A DNA stretch of 64,000 nt from Azoarcus sp. KH32C (GCF_000349945.1 NC_020516.1:1984001-2048000); one strand, 5' to 3'; positions 1 to 8,849 are shown, numbered from the stretch's first letter. Program-made: numbers and translations. Notes: generated by a model not told the origin, from the sequence alone.

Positions 1-128
1 ACGCCGCCGAAGCCCCCCGCGAGCAGATTGCGCATCAGCACGCTGCCGATGCGGTGGGGCCGCGAGCTTGCGCCGATGACCGCAATCGATTGCGGGTTGA
101 ACAGACTCTGCAGGTAGCGGAAGCTCAT
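1..128 (-). CDS. CoA-binding domain protein, N-terminus only (acyl-CoA synthetase/protein acetyltransferase type)
   Basis: Only the first 42 codons lie in the window; the gene runs off the left edge. The start reads MSFRYLQSLFNPQSIAVIGA, followed by a serine-rich turn and a GSVLMRNLL segment. This is the standard opening of the CoA-binding Rossmann domain of NDP-forming acyl-CoA synthetases, including the Pat-type fusions that carry a GNAT acetyltransferase. It starts 25 bases after the ovoA stop on the same strand, so the two may share a transcript. Whether a GNAT domain follows cannot be seen here. Confidence 0.75.
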   Translation of the reverse strand, partial: MSFRYLQSLFNPQSIAVIGASSRPHRIGSVLMRNLLAGGFGG

Positions 129-153
129 GATTCGGGGCGGTGTCGTGAGAGAG

Positions 154-2541
154 TCATCGTACGCGCCGGCACAGCAGCGCGTGGGTGACGATGTACTGAT
201 ACTTGCGTGCGTGTTCGCGGATCAGCAGCGGAAACTCGGCTTCCTTGACGAGCTCGAAGCCGTCGCCGGCCAGCATCGCGCGTAGCGTGTCCGCACTGTG
301 GACCGGCCCCTTGGCGTCCGAATAGCCTCCTAGCCAGGCACCGCGCGGCGTGAACTGTTCGAGCCAGGTGTAGGGCGAGAAGATCGCCAGCATCCCGCCG
401 ACGCGAACGAGCCCGCGCGGGCCGCCGAGGCGTCCGAGCAGAGAACGCGGACTCGGCAGGCGGCACAGCAGGTTGGAGATCAGCACGGCGTCGTAGTCGG
501 CGAGTTCGGTCGGCAGCGAACAGGCGTCCGCCTGACGGAAGCTCACACGCTCGCGGGCGATCGCCGGGTCGATCCGGGTGGTGACGCGGTGGCCGAGTTC
601 GCCCTCGTCGCGGCAGAAGTGTTCCAGCGTGCCGTTGCGCTTCAAGGTTTCGGCAGTGTCGATGAAGGCGCGACTGAGATCGACGCCGAGGACTTCGCGA
701 TAGGCTCGTGCCAGTTCGAAGCTCGCGCCGCCGACTGCGCAGCCGATGTCGAGGGCGCGCTCCATCGGTGCTCCGGCGGCACGCGCGCCTTCGGTCAGCC
801 AGCGTGCGCAGCGCTGAGGGAATTGACAGGCGTCGCGCGGCCCGGATTCGAACGGCATCTGTTCGGCGGCGCTGCCGAAATGCAGCAGTAGGTAGTCGTC
901 GACCATCTGCGCGCTTTCATAGACTTGGCTCGCAGCGTCCTCGGTGTCGAGGCGCACTGCGCCGCCGTCATGATCGGCCTGCACGACGCGGAAGCCCGCA
1001 TGCTGGAAGAAGTGCGGGCGGAAGTGAAAGCGCGACCAGACGCTCGCCTCGTCGCCCGTCGAGATCCACGAGCCACCGAGGATCATCTGGTGCTGGCCAT
1101 CGTAGCAGGGGCTGCTGAAGTCGTCGTAGTAGGGGTGGACCTGGGCGCCGGGCAGCGGGTTGAAGTGGTCGCCGAGCCATTGCCAGACGTTGCCGAAGAC
1201 GTCATGGAAACCCTTCGCCGTGGGGCGGCCGGCGTCGACCGGGGACGAGGAGCCGCAGCCGAGATTGAGGTTGAGCTGGTGTTCATGCAACAGCCTGCTG
1301 CCGTCGGCCGTCATCACGGCGTCGTCGGACACGCCGGAGACTACATCGCGCAGGGCGTTGTGTTCGGCCTCGCTCGGCAGCCGGTAGGGCTTGCCGTCGC
1401 GCTCGGTGAGCCAGGCGCAGTAGGCGCTCGCCTCGTGCCAGTTGACCTCCGCAGGCCAGTCCCACTGCATGTCGATGACTTCGAAGAGCGTACGCAGCCG
1501 GTATTGGTGGTAGCCGGCGGGGCCTTCGGGTACCCAGAAGGCCGGCCACTTGATGTTGCGGTACTTGCGCCATTCCCAGCCGGTCGCGGACCACCAGCGC
1601 GCTTCGCGATAACCGCCTGCGACGACGAAGCGGTGGAACTCGCCGTTGGTGACGAGTCGCTTGCCGGCGCGGAAGGGCTGGACCTCGGCGGTCCGGCTGC
1701 CGTACTCGTTGTCCCAGCCGTAGGAGGGCCAGTCGGCCGGCTTGCCGAGATGAACGGTCGTCGCCGGCACGGACAGGAGCTCGAGCTCCGGATAGTGCCG
1801 GCCGGGTTGCGGCTCCGTATTGGCCTGTCCCCGTCGTCGGGCGGACGGATGCAGGGCAGGCCACGCATCCGGGCGGTGCAGCAGGTTCAGCGGCAGCTCG
1901 TGCATCAGCACCGACGAGGTTTCAAGATGGATGCGCTCGTGCTCGAAGCCCATGAAGAGCGCCCACAGCGGATGCGCTTGGGTGATCGGCGCATGGCCGT
2001 CGGCAAGGTCGGGGTGGTGCGCGATGACCTCGCTGACGCGCCGATACACCGTCTTCCGGTAGGCGTGCGCTTCGTCGAAGGACGGCCACAGCATCGTGTT
2101 TTTCGACATGTCGTCCCAGCGCATCTCGTCGACGCCGGTTTCGAAGATGCGCTCGAAGTAGGGATTGATGGGCGCGTCGATCAGCCCGGCCACCCGCAGC
2201 TTGTTGATATAGAGTGCCGGCGGATGGCAGTAGTAGAACAGCATCGGGTGCCGCAGATGGTGGTAGGGTGGCCGATAGAAGGCTTCCTCGCCGATCAGGC
2301 CCGAGAATAGGAGTTCGGTAAGCGTCCAGCCGTTGTCGAAGTAGGCCTGGACTTCGCTGCGCGTGCAGCGGGCAAGGTCGGGGAGCGGCAGCGAGGTCAG
2401 CGTGCCGTCGGGTTGCAGGCCGGGGCTGCGCGACGGGAGGAGTCCGGTCCACCAGTCGGTCGGGCGCGGAAGCGCGAGCTGCGACTCGAACCTTCCGCTC
2501 AGGTTTTGCCGCCACGCTTCTTCGGTCGTTTCGATCGTCAT
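154..2541 (-). CDS. ovoA: OvoA, 5-histidylcysteine sulfoxide synthase with fused 4-mercaptohistidine N1-methyltransferase
   Basis: OvoA is a non-haem iron enzyme that joins cysteine to the C5 of histidine with oxygen, the first step of ovothiol A synthesis. The 795-residue protein has the three expected parts: an N-terminal DinB-like domain with the iron motif HERIHLE (HX3HXE, about residues 201-207), a central formylglycine-generating-enzyme-like domain (about 260-500), and a C-terminal SAM methyltransferase (from about 570) with a glycine-rich LDIGCAVGGASFELA loop. The ATG at 2541 is chosen over one 54 bases upstream because AGGAGATC lies just before it. The fused methyltransferase separates OvoA from the shorter EgtB proteins of ergothioneine synthesis. 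It is divergent from the pigment arm at 2832 and probably unrelated to it. Confidence 0.93.
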   Translation of the reverse strand: MTIETTEEAWRQNLSGRFESQLALPRPTDWWTGLLPSRSPGLQPDGTLTSLPLPDLARCTRSEVQAYFDNGWTLTELLFSGLIGEEAFYRPPYHHLRHPMLFYYCHPPALYINKLRVAGLIDAPINPYFERIFETGVDEMRWDDMSKNTMLWPSFDEAHAYRKTVYRRVSEVIAHHPDLADGHAPITQAHPLWALFMGFEHERIHLETSSVLMHELPLNLLHRPDAWPALHPSARRRGQANTEPQPGRHYPELELLSVPATTVHLGKPADWPSYGWDNEYGSRTAEVQPFRAGKRLVTNGEFHRFVVAGGYREARWWSATGWEWRKYRNIKWPAFWVPEGPAGYHQYRLRTLFEVIDMQWDWPAEVNWHEASAYCAWLTERDGKPYRLPSEAEHNALRDVVSGVSDDAVMTADGSRLLHEHQLNLNLGCGSSSPVDAGRPTAKGFHDVFGNVWQWLGDHFNPLPGAQVHPYYDDFSSPCYDGQHQMILGGSWISTGDEASVWSRFHFRPHFFQHAGFRVVQADHDGGAVRLDTEDAASQVYESAQMVDDYLLLHFGSAAEQMPFESGPRDACQFPQRCARWLTEGARAAGAPMERALDIGCAVGGASFELARAYREVLGVDLSRAFIDTAETLKRNGTLEHFCRDEGELGHRVTTRIDPAIARERVSFRQADACSLPTELADYDAVLISNLLCRLPSPRSLLGRLGGPRGLVRVGGMLAIFSPYTWLEQFTPRGAWLGGYSDAKGPVHSADTLRAMLAGDGFELVKEAEFPLLIREHARKYQYIVTHALLCRRVR

Positions 2542-2831
2542 CGCGGGATCTCCTGTCCGGGAGAATTTGAAGGCCTGGAAGGACTTCAGCGGCAAAGGAT
2601 ACCCCCGCCTTGCGCGCTATGCCATGGTAAAGCCGGCCGGTGTGCAGCGTGCTTGTCTTGCATCTCTTCTACCGGTATGTGAAGATGCGGCCTCCGGATA
2701 TTGCAGTGTATCTGTAACTTTCTGTTTTAAATAACAAATTTACGTCTTGTAGAAGGCCTTTTCGCAGACGGCGCGGCGTGTCGTCAAGGATCGGCGGACT
2801 TTCGCTTGGGGCGGAAAGGCGTGGTGCGCGG

Positions 2832-3878
2832 ATGGCTTTCTTGGGTGGTCTGTCTCTGAATTTCCTGCCGGTCGAAGTGCCGGGACAAATGCCCGCGCAG
2901 TGGTGGGATGAGGTATTGGGTGTTGCAGTCTATGGCGGGGCTTCCCCGACCGGGTGGCCGCAGTACGTTCCCTCGGTCCAACTCGCGATGCCGCCGCTTG
3001 CCGGGGCCAGTGTGGCATGTGAAGTGTGGCGTGCCCACGGACCGCTGATCGACGGGACCCTCGGAGGGATCCGCTATCGTCGCAACGAGTCGGTGATCTT
3101 CGGATGCATCGAACTGTCGGAAGGCGAATTCGCCGGTCAGGACGCGGCGGAGTCGCCGTCGGGGTTGCACCGGGCGACACGTTCCATCTACGAACGGCTG
3201 TTCATGCTGCTCGACGAGATGCGCTATCCCGGTCTGCTGCGGGTATGGAACTACCTGCCGGATATCAATCTGGAGGCGGACGGGAGCGAGCGCTACTGGC
3301 AGTTCAATGCCGGCCGGCAGGATGCCTTCATCCAATGCGGGCGGACCACGGGCGGTAACGTGCCGGCCGCTTGTGCGCTGGGTTCCGCAACCGGCCCGGT
3401 CGCCCTGTACTTCATCGCAGCGCGCGAAGCGCCGCTTGCGATCGAGAACCCGCGCCAGATCAGTGCCTATCATTACCCGGAGCGCTACGGTCCGCGTAGT
3501 CCGACGTTCGCGCGTGCGGGTCTGTCGCGTCCGCACGGATCGCCGCTGCTGTTCGTGTCCGGCACGGCGAGCATCGTTGGCCATGAGACGCGCCACCACG
3601 GCGACGCGATCGCTCAGACCGTCGAATCGCTGCGCAATATCGAAGCGGTCCTGGCGGAGGCGCGGCGACATTCGGTCGATGCGCGATTCGGTCTGCAGGA
3701 TCTGGCGTACAAGGTCTATGTGCGTAATCCGGACGAATTCGAGGTCGTGCAGTCTGCGTTCGAGGCGCATCTCGCATGCGATGCGCCCGTCCTCTATCTG
3801 CAGGCGGACGTCTGCCGCAGCGACTTGCTGGTGGAAGTCGAAGCGTCGGCCGGGCATGAGGTGGAGTACGCACTGTGA
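2832..3878 (+). CDS. Chorismatase of the XanB2/FkbO/Hyg5 family (hydroxybenzoate synthase)
   Basis: The 348-residue protein belongs to the chorismatase family once annotated as pteridine-dependent deoxygenase-like. Members split chorismate; XanB2 of Xanthomonas gives 3- and 4-hydroxybenzoate, the 3-hydroxy acid being the starter of xanthomonadin. Supporting segments are GTASIVGHETRHHGDAIAQT, YKVYVRNPDEFE and the C-terminal LYLQADVCRSDLLVEVEA. The reading frame is open to a GTG at 2778, but the ATG at 2832 gives the family's usual short N-terminus before LSLNFLPVE. It heads a plus-strand group with an acyltransferase (12 bases on) and a glycosyltransferase, facing the polyene operon. Which hydroxybenzoate isomer is made cannot be read from sequence. 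Confidence 0.88.
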   Translation: MAFLGGLSLNFLPVEVPGQMPAQWWDEVLGVAVYGGASPTGWPQYVPSVQLAMPPLAGASVACEVWRAHGPLIDGTLGGIRYRRNESVIFGCIELSEGEFAGQDAAESPSGLHRATRSIYERLFMLLDEMRYPGLLRVWNYLPDINLEADGSERYWQFNAGRQDAFIQCGRTTGGNVPAACALGSATGPVALYFIAAREAPLAIENPRQISAYHYPERYGPRSPTFARAGLSRPHGSPLLFVSGTASIVGHETRHHGDAIAQTVESLRNIEAVLAEARRHSVDARFGLQDLAYKVYVRNPDEFEVVQSAFEAHLACDAPVLYLQADVCRSDLLVEVEASAGHEVEYAL

Positions 3879-3890
3879 CCGGAGTGCGGC

Positions 3891-4706
3891 GTGAGTGAGT
3901 CGTCGCGGAAGGTGCAGGCGGGCTTCTTCCGGAAACTGCGCGAGTACGCGATGCTCTATCTGGGGCTCGGCTACCTGGGGGCGATCTGCCTCGCGTGGAC
4001 GCCGCTCGCAGTGGCGCTGTATCCGCTACTGCCGTCCGGGCACGGAAAGCGGCTCGGGCGTTTCGTCATCAATCGCGGCTTTCGCGGCTATCTGCGTTTC
4101 CTGACCGGGATCGGCGCCTGCCGCTTCGATCTTTCGGCGCTGGACGCGCTGCGCGGGCAGGGACCGCTGATCCTTGCACCGAACCATCCCTGCCTGCTCG
4201 ACGCGGTGATGGTGATTTCGCGTCTGCCGGATGTGGCCTGCATCATGAAGGCGGGGCTGATGGACAACGTGTTCCTCGGCGCCGGGGCGCGGATGGCGCG
4301 ATACATCCGTAACGATTCGCCCCTGCGCATGCTTGGAAGTGCAACGGAAGATCTCGCAGCCGGCAGCTTTCTGCTGGTGTTCCCCGAAGGCACGCGGACG
4401 ACGCGCCGCCCCGTGAATCCGCTGATGGCTAGCGTCGGCCTGATCTCGAGGCGGAGCAAGGTGCCGGTGCAGACGATTTTCATCGAGACCGAATCGTCCT
4501 ATCTTTGTAAGGGATGGCCGCTGTTCCGCAAGCCCGAAATGCCTGTAACCTACCGGGTGAGGCTGGGGCGCCGTTTCGACCCCCCGGCGAAGGTCCAGCC
4601 CTTCATGGCTGAACTCGAAGCGTATTTTGCTGCCGAACTCGCACACGCGGTCCTGCCGGAATTGCCGGTGCAGCCGGGTGTCTCCGCGTCGCCTGTTGAC
4701 GCCTGA
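3891..4706 (+). CDS. Lysophospholipid acyltransferase-like protein (PlsC family)
   Basis: The 271-residue protein carries the PlsC acyltransferase signatures: NHPCLLD (NHX4D block, catalytic His and Asp) and FPEGTRTT (block for the phosphate acceptor). A hydrophobic stretch near residues 15-45 suggests a membrane-associated N-terminus. The GTG start has GGAG eight bases upstream and lies 12 bases after the chorismatase. In aryl polyene and xanthomonadin clusters an acyltransferase of this type is thought to move the polyenyl chain from ACP to a glycerolipid or sugar lipid. That role is inferred from context. Confidence 0.87.
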   Translation: MSESSRKVQAGFFRKLREYAMLYLGLGYLGAICLAWTPLAVALYPLLPSGHGKRLGRFVINRGFRGYLRFLTGIGACRFDLSALDALRGQGPLILAPNHPCLLDAVMVISRLPDVACIMKAGLMDNVFLGAGARMARYIRNDSPLRMLGSATEDLAAGSFLLVFPEGTRTTRRPVNPLMASVGLISRRSKVPVQTIFIETESSYLCKGWPLFRKPEMPVTYRVRLGRRFDPPAKVQPFMAELEAYFAAELAHAVLPELPVQPGVSASPVDA

Positions 4707-4723
4707 AACTGCTACAGAATGTC

Positions 4724-5542
4724 ATGACTCGAGAATCGGCTACCCTACCGAACTTCACTCCGGCCCCAGTGCCCGCGGAGACGTCCGCCGCGACGCATTT
4801 GTTGCTGATTCCGAGCTACAACCCCGGCCCGAAGGTCTATGACACCGTTCGTGCCGCACGCCAGCAGTGGATGCCGGTATGGGTCGTCGTCGATGGCAGT
4901 ACCGACGGTACGACCGAAGGGCTGCGACGGATGGCATCGGGCGATCCCGGCTTGCGCGTCATCGTGCTGCCGGAAAACGGCGGCAAGGGCGCGGCGGTGC
5001 TGCACGGCATCGAGCAGGCGGCGGCGCTGGGCTTTACCCACGTATTGACGATGGACTCGGACGGACAGCATCCGTCGGCGCTGATTCCGGAGTTCATGGC
5101 GGTGTCGGCGGCGCGGCCGGAAGCGATGATCCTCGGCATGCCGGTCTTCGACGCTAGCGCGCCGTCGGTGCGCGTGCGTGGCCGCAAGGTGTCGAACTGG
5201 TGGGCGAACCTGGAGACGCTGTGGACCGGTATCGGTGACTCGCTGTTCGGGTTCCGTGTTTACCCGATCGCGCCCCTGATCCGCGTGATGAAAGGCCACC
5301 GCTGGATGCGGCGTTTCGATTTCGATCCCGAAGCGGTCGTGCGCATGGCCTGGGCGGGCGTGCCGCCCGTCAACGTGCCGGCACCCGTGAAGTACTTCCG
5401 TCCGGAAGAGGGCGGCGTGTCGCACTTCAACTATCTGCGCGACAACGTACTCCTCACCTGGATGCACACGCGGCTGTTCTGCGGCTTCCTGATCCGGCTG
5501 CCTGCGCTGGTGACGCGCCGCCTCAAATCATCCCGCCGTTGA
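4724..5542 (+). CDS. Family 2 glycosyltransferase of the pigment cluster
   Basis: The 272-residue protein has a GT-A fold: LIPSYNPG at the start of the sugar-nucleotide domain, VDGSTDGT, GGKGAAVLHG and the metal-binding DSD in MDSDGQHP. No long membrane domain is seen, though the C-terminus (WMHTRLFCGFLIRLPALV) is hydrophobic. It lies 17 bases after the acyltransferase, so it probably attaches a sugar to the polyene lipid or its carrier. Its last 20 bases overlap the end of the convergent ketoreductase gene. Confidence 0.88.
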   Translation: MTRESATLPNFTPAPVPAETSAATHLLLIPSYNPGPKVYDTVRAARQQWMPVWVVVDGSTDGTTEGLRRMASGDPGLRVIVLPENGGKGAAVLHGIEQAAALGFTHVLTMDSDGQHPSALIPEFMAVSAARPEAMILGMPVFDASAPSVRVRGRKVSNWWANLETLWTGIGDSLFGFRVYPIAPLIRVMKGHRWMRRFDFDPEAVVRMAWAGVPPVNVPAPVKYFRPEEGGVSHFNYLRDNVLLTWMHTRLFCGFLIRLPALVTRRLKSSRR

Positions 5543-6242
5543 TGGAAATCACCTGGCCGGTGATGTAGGCGGCCTGGGGAGAGGCGAGGAATCCTACGAG
5601 GTCGGCGACTTCCTCGGGCTGGCCTGCGCGCTTCATCGGAACCATCCGCGAGATTGCGTCGGCGTCGAAGGCGTGTTCGCTCATCGCGGTGTCGATGATT
5701 CCCGGCGCAACGACGTTCACCGTGACTCCCCGGCTTGCGACTTCGAGCGACAGCGACTTGCTCGCCGCGTGCAAGGCGCCTTTCGCCGCCGAATAGTTGA
5801 CCTGGCCGCGGTTGCCGGTGATGGCAGCGATCGAGGAGACGGTGATGATGCGGCCCCAGCGCGTGCGGATCATCGGCAAGGTCAGGGGCTGGGTGACGTT
5901 GAAGAATCCGTTCAGCGACACGTCGATCACGCGCTGCCACTGGTCGGGGCGCATGCCGGGAAAAACGGCGTCGTCGTGGATGCCCGCGTTGTTGACGAGG
6001 ATCTGGATCGGCGCTTCGGCCGTGATCGCGTCCAGCGCGGCAGCGGTCGCGGTGGCATCGGTGACATCGAAGGCGATCGCGGCGGCGCTGCCGCCGGCTT
6101 CCCGGATCTCGCTTGCCAGCGCTTCGGCCTTGTCGATGCGGCTGTTGGCGTGGATGAAGACGTGATGACCGTCGTGGGCGAGACGACGGCAGATGGCAGC
6201 CCCGATGCCGCCGCTGCCGCCGGTGACGAGGGCGTTTTTCAA
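5523..6242 (-). CDS. 3-oxoacyl-[ACP] reductase, FabG-like (ApeQ-type)
   Basis: This 239-residue short-chain dehydrogenase/reductase has the cofactor loop TGGSGGIG, the NNAG motif, and the Ser-Tyr-Lys triad in VSSIAAITGNRGQVNYSAAK. It should reduce the 3-keto group after each condensation of the aryl polyene chain using NAD(P)H. It is the last gene of the minus-strand operon, starting with a 4-bp ATGA overlap on the dehydratase stop. In E. coli-type aryl polyene clusters the corresponding protein is ApeQ; the match is by family and position, not alignment. Confidence 0.9.
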   Translation of the reverse strand: MKNALVTGGSGGIGAAICRRLAHDGHHVFIHANSRIDKAEALASEIREAGGSAAAIAFDVTDATATAAALDAITAEAPIQILVNNAGIHDDAVFPGMRPDQWQRVIDVSLNGFFNVTQPLTLPMIRTRWGRIITVSSIAAITGNRGQVNYSAAKGALHAASKSLSLEVASRGVTVNVVAPGIIDTAMSEHAFDADAISRMVPMKRAGQPEEVADLVGFLASPQAAYITGQVISINGGMI

Positions 6243-6730
6243 GCGGAACTCCCGGTGGCCCGGCTCGCGTCGCCGGTTGCGAGGGCGTCGGCGTCGAGAA
6301 TGACCGCGGCACGCCCGCTGACGAGTGTGACGCCGGCAGCCGCCACGGTGAAGGTGTAGAGGATCTGGTTGTCGTTGCCGGTCAGGCGTTCGGCGCGGAT
6401 GTCGAGTGGGGTGGTGACGGTATCGAGGCGATCCACGACGAGCTCGACGCTGCGGACGCTCGCGAGATAGCCGGAGCGCGGCGCGTCGCCCGGCGGCGCG
6501 ATCAGGGCGCCATGCACGGCCATGGCCTGGGCGGCGTATTCGATCGCGCTCGTTGCCGGCAAACCCCAGTCTTCGCGCAGCGGATTCGCTTCGTCACGGT
6601 GGCTCGTGGCGTGGCAGCGAATCGAATCCGGGTTCCATTCGTCGACGCCCGCGAGCAGGCACATGCTGCCTTGGTGAGGAATACGTGCGGCGATCGCTTC
6701 GCGGTCCAGCGTTTGAGGGCCGGCGCTCAC
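6239..6730 (-). CDS. Hotdog-fold 3-hydroxyacyl-ACP dehydratase (ApeP-type)
   Basis: The true protein is 163 residues, begun by a GTG whose last bases overlap the TGA of the chain-length-factor gene. The open frame continues much further upstream, but that part is a shadow of other genes. IPHQGSMCLL holds the FabZ-like catalytic His, and AIEYAAQAMAVHGAL holds the active-site Glu helix. It should dehydrate the 3-hydroxyacyl-ACP to the conjugated enoyl form retained in the polyene. With no enoyl reductase in the cluster, double bonds would stay in place. Confidence 0.85.
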   Translation of the reverse strand: MSAGPQTLDREAIAARIPHQGSMCLLAGVDEWNPDSIRCHATSHRDEANPLREDWGLPATSAIEYAAQAMAVHGALIAPPGDAPRSGYLASVRSVELVVDRLDTVTTPLDIRAERLTGNDNQILYTFTVAAAGVTLVSGRAAVILDADALATGDASRATGSSA

Positions 6731-7524
6731 GTCGAGAACTCCACGGCCATTTGCGCGTGGTCGAGGTAGTCCAGGACGATGCGTCCGGGCGTGTCGTTCG
6801 CGATGGCGGCGAGGAGCGGCACGCTGCGGGCGGCGGGGATGGCTCTTCTCAGGCTTTCCAGTTCTGAGTCCGGCAGTGTGGCTGCAGCGTCGGTGGTCAG
6901 GGCCGCGGAGAGGCGGCCGATGGGGTGTTCGCCTGGAGTGGGCGCGAGCAGCATCGCGACGCCGAAGGCATCCGGAATCGGGCGCGTAGCGCGCAGGGGA
7001 TCCGGGTAATCGGCGTCGTAGGCGATCAGCAGGCAAGGCACCTTGTCCACCGCGACCTGCGCGAGCGCTTCCAGCAGGCCGGCCCCGAAACTGCCGTCGT
7101 AGGCACAGAGGACGGCGGACGGGGCCGTGGCGCCGGTCGCGATGCTCCAGTAGCCGGCGGCGGCGTTGTGGACGGAATTGTGAAAGCGCGTCGGGGAGAT
7201 CTGGCGGTCGTCGGAGGCGAGGGTTTCGCAGATCTGGTGGCAGTTGAGTCCGTCGCCGCCCGAGGACGTGAAGACCGTGGCGAGTGCCGAAGCGTCGGTC
7301 CCGGCAGCGGTGGTTGCCTGCAGGCCGACCGACAGCGCCAACTTGACGACCTTGACCGCACGGCGGCGTTCGGCCGGCGGCAGTAGATCGGGAGCGGTCA
7401 GCACCGTCGGGGCGAAAGTCCAGGATTGCGTTCCACGCAAGACGGCGGCTGTGGTCGGCCAGTCGGGAAGTCCCGGCCCGAGGACGGCAATGCTGTGGAT
7501 CCAGGCGGAGAGCGGTGCGGTCAT
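6727..7524 (-). CDS. Beta-ketoacyl synthase-like chain-length factor (ApeC-type)
   Basis: The 265-residue protein resembles the N-terminal half of a ketosynthase and matches the beta-ketoacyl synthase chain-length-factor family found beside aryl polyene ketosynthases. It has SSGGDGLNCHQICETL and HNSVHNAAAGYWSI but no complete Cys-His-His triad, so it is not expected to condense by itself. It probably pairs with the full ketosynthase six bases upstream and helps set polyene length. It is translationally coupled at both ends of the operon segment. Confidence 0.85.
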   Translation of the reverse strand: MTAPLSAWIHSIAVLGPGLPDWPTTAAVLRGTQSWTFAPTVLTAPDLLPPAERRRAVKVVKLALSVGLQATTAAGTDASALATVFTSSGGDGLNCHQICETLASDDRQISPTRFHNSVHNAAAGYWSIATGATAPSAVLCAYDGSFGAGLLEALAQVAVDKVPCLLIAYDADYPDPLRATRPIPDAFGVAMLLAPTPGEHPIGRLSAALTTDAAATLPDSELESLRRAIPAARSVPLLAAIANDTPGRIVLDYLDHAQMAVEFST

Positions 7525-7530
7525 GAGTTC

Positions 7531-8718
7531 TTATCCTGCTCGGCCGAGAATCAGGCTGCAGTTGGTGCCGCCGAATCCGAAGGAGTTGCTTAGGGCTCGG
7601 CGCACGGGCTGTTGCCGGGTCGCGAGCAGGTAGTCGAGGCCCGGTTCGGGATCGCGCGTGCCGGCACTGGCGGGCAGGAAGCCGTCGCGCAGGGCGAGGG
7701 CCGAGATGACGGCCTCGACCCCACCGGCGGCGCCCAGCGTGTGGCCGGTCGCGCCCTTGGTGGAGCTGCAGGGCGTCCCGGCGCCGAATATCGCCGCGAC
7801 GGCCTTGCCTTCGGCCGCGTCGTTGCTGGGCGTGGAAGTGCCGTGCAGGTTGATGTAATCGATGTCCGCAGCGGTGAGTCCGGCGGAGGCGAGCGCGGCT
7901 TCCATCGCCTGCCGGGCGCCGCGGCCTTCCGGGTGCGGCGAGGACATGTGGTAGGCGTCGCTCGACTCGCCGACCCCCAGCAGCAGGATCGCGTCGTCGG
8001 CAAGCGTGGCGGCAGGCCGTTCGAGCAGCGCGAAGGCGGCGGCTTCGCCGATCGAGATGCCGTCGCGATTGCGGTCGAAGGGGCGGCAGGCGTCGGGCGA
8101 GGTGAGTTCGAGCGAGTTGAAGCCGTACAGCGTGGTCAGGCACAGCGAATCGACGCCGCCCACGACCGCCGCGTCGATCAGCCCGGCGGCCATCATGCGC
8201 GCCGCGGATGCGAACACCTTGGCGCTCGACGAACAGGCCGACGACACCACCACCGCCGGACCGGTCAGGCCGAGCCAGGCCTGTACGAACGCTCCGACCG
8301 AGTAAGTGTTGTGCGAGCCGGCGTAGTGGAAGTCCGCGGGCAGAGCGCCCGTGACGGGGTCGCGGCGCCGGTAGGCGAGTTCGGTTTCGAGGATGCCCGC
8401 CGTGCTCGTCCCGAGGAAGACGCCGATCCGGTCCTTGCCGTAGCGCTGTGCAGCGTCTTGCACGGCTTGGGCGAAGCCGTCCTGCATGAGGCCGATCTGG
8501 GCGAGGCGGTTGTTGCGGCAGTCGAAGGCGGAGAGCCGAGCCGGCAGGACTTCGTCGTCGACGCCCTCGACTTCGCCGATCCAGGTTTGCAGCGCGACCG
8601 TTTCGAAGTGGCAGGGCTTCAGCCCCGAGCGACCGGCGAGCAGCGCATCGCGCAATGGCTCGATCCCCCGGCCGAGGCAGGTGGTGGCGGTGTAGCGGGA
8701 GATCTGGAAGGGGGTCAC
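7531..8718 (-). CDS. Beta-ketoacyl-[ACP] synthase of the aryl polyene system
   Basis: The 395-residue ketosynthase has the complete active site: Cys in SSACSSSAKV, His in HGTSTPSND and His in GATGHTLGAAGG. It should extend the aryl starter with malonyl-ACP. No ATG fits the family N-terminus; the GTG at 8718 gives VTPFQISRYTATT, typical for the family. No clear Shine-Dalgarno sequence precedes it, which may reflect a short leader from the promoter candidate at 8748-8756. It starts a second transcriptional segment after a 131-base gap that holds an inverted repeat. Confidence 0.9.
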   Translation of the reverse strand: MTPFQISRYTATTCLGRGIEPLRDALLAGRSGLKPCHFETVALQTWIGEVEGVDDEVLPARLSAFDCRNNRLAQIGLMQDGFAQAVQDAAQRYGKDRIGVFLGTSTAGILETELAYRRRDPVTGALPADFHYAGSHNTYSVGAFVQAWLGLTGPAVVVSSACSSSAKVFASAARMMAAGLIDAAVVGGVDSLCLTTLYGFNSLELTSPDACRPFDRNRDGISIGEAAAFALLERPAATLADDAILLLGVGESSDAYHMSSPHPEGRGARQAMEAALASAGLTAADIDYINLHGTSTPSNDAAEGKAVAAIFGAGTPCSSTKGATGHTLGAAGGVEAVISALALRDGFLPASAGTRDPEPGLDYLLATRQQPVRRALSNSFGFGGTNCSLILGRAG

Positions 8719-8747
8719 GACAAATCGGGAAAGCGAGAAGGGGATGT

Positions 8748-8756
8748 ATTTTAGCA
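8748..8756 (-). promoter_or_regulatory. Extended -10 promoter candidate for the ketosynthase gene
   Basis: Reading the minus strand, TGCTAAAAT gives an extended -10 element with TAAAAT matching the consensus at five of six bases. It sits 30 bases upstream of the GTG start, leaving a leader of about 23 bases. No good -35 hexamer is seen, which is common for extended -10 promoters. It would let KS-CLF-dehydratase-reductase be transcribed apart from the exporter half. Confidence 0.4.
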
Positions 8757-8799
8757 AAATGCGCCGCTCGTCCGATGATGCAGGAACCGGCGTGGTAAT

Positions 8800-8826
8800 C
8801 GATTGCCGTCGGCTCACCGGCAATCG
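8800..8826. repeat. Inverted repeat between deacetylase and ketosynthase genes
   Basis: Two perfect 9-base arms, CGATTGCCG and CGGCAATCG, enclose a 9-base loop. It has no T-run on either side, so it is a weak terminator at best. It could be a regulator site for the promoter candidate 44 bases further along, or a hairpin that stabilises an RNA end. Confidence 0.6.
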
Positions 8827-8849
8827 CTGGGAATCACCCAGGGCGGCGG

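Noticed and set aside
6239..8143. 634-codon frame that would fuse a long Arg-rich domain to the dehydratase
   Set aside because: The upstream part is out of frame with the KS and chain-length-factor genes; the coupled GTG at 6730 explains the real gene.
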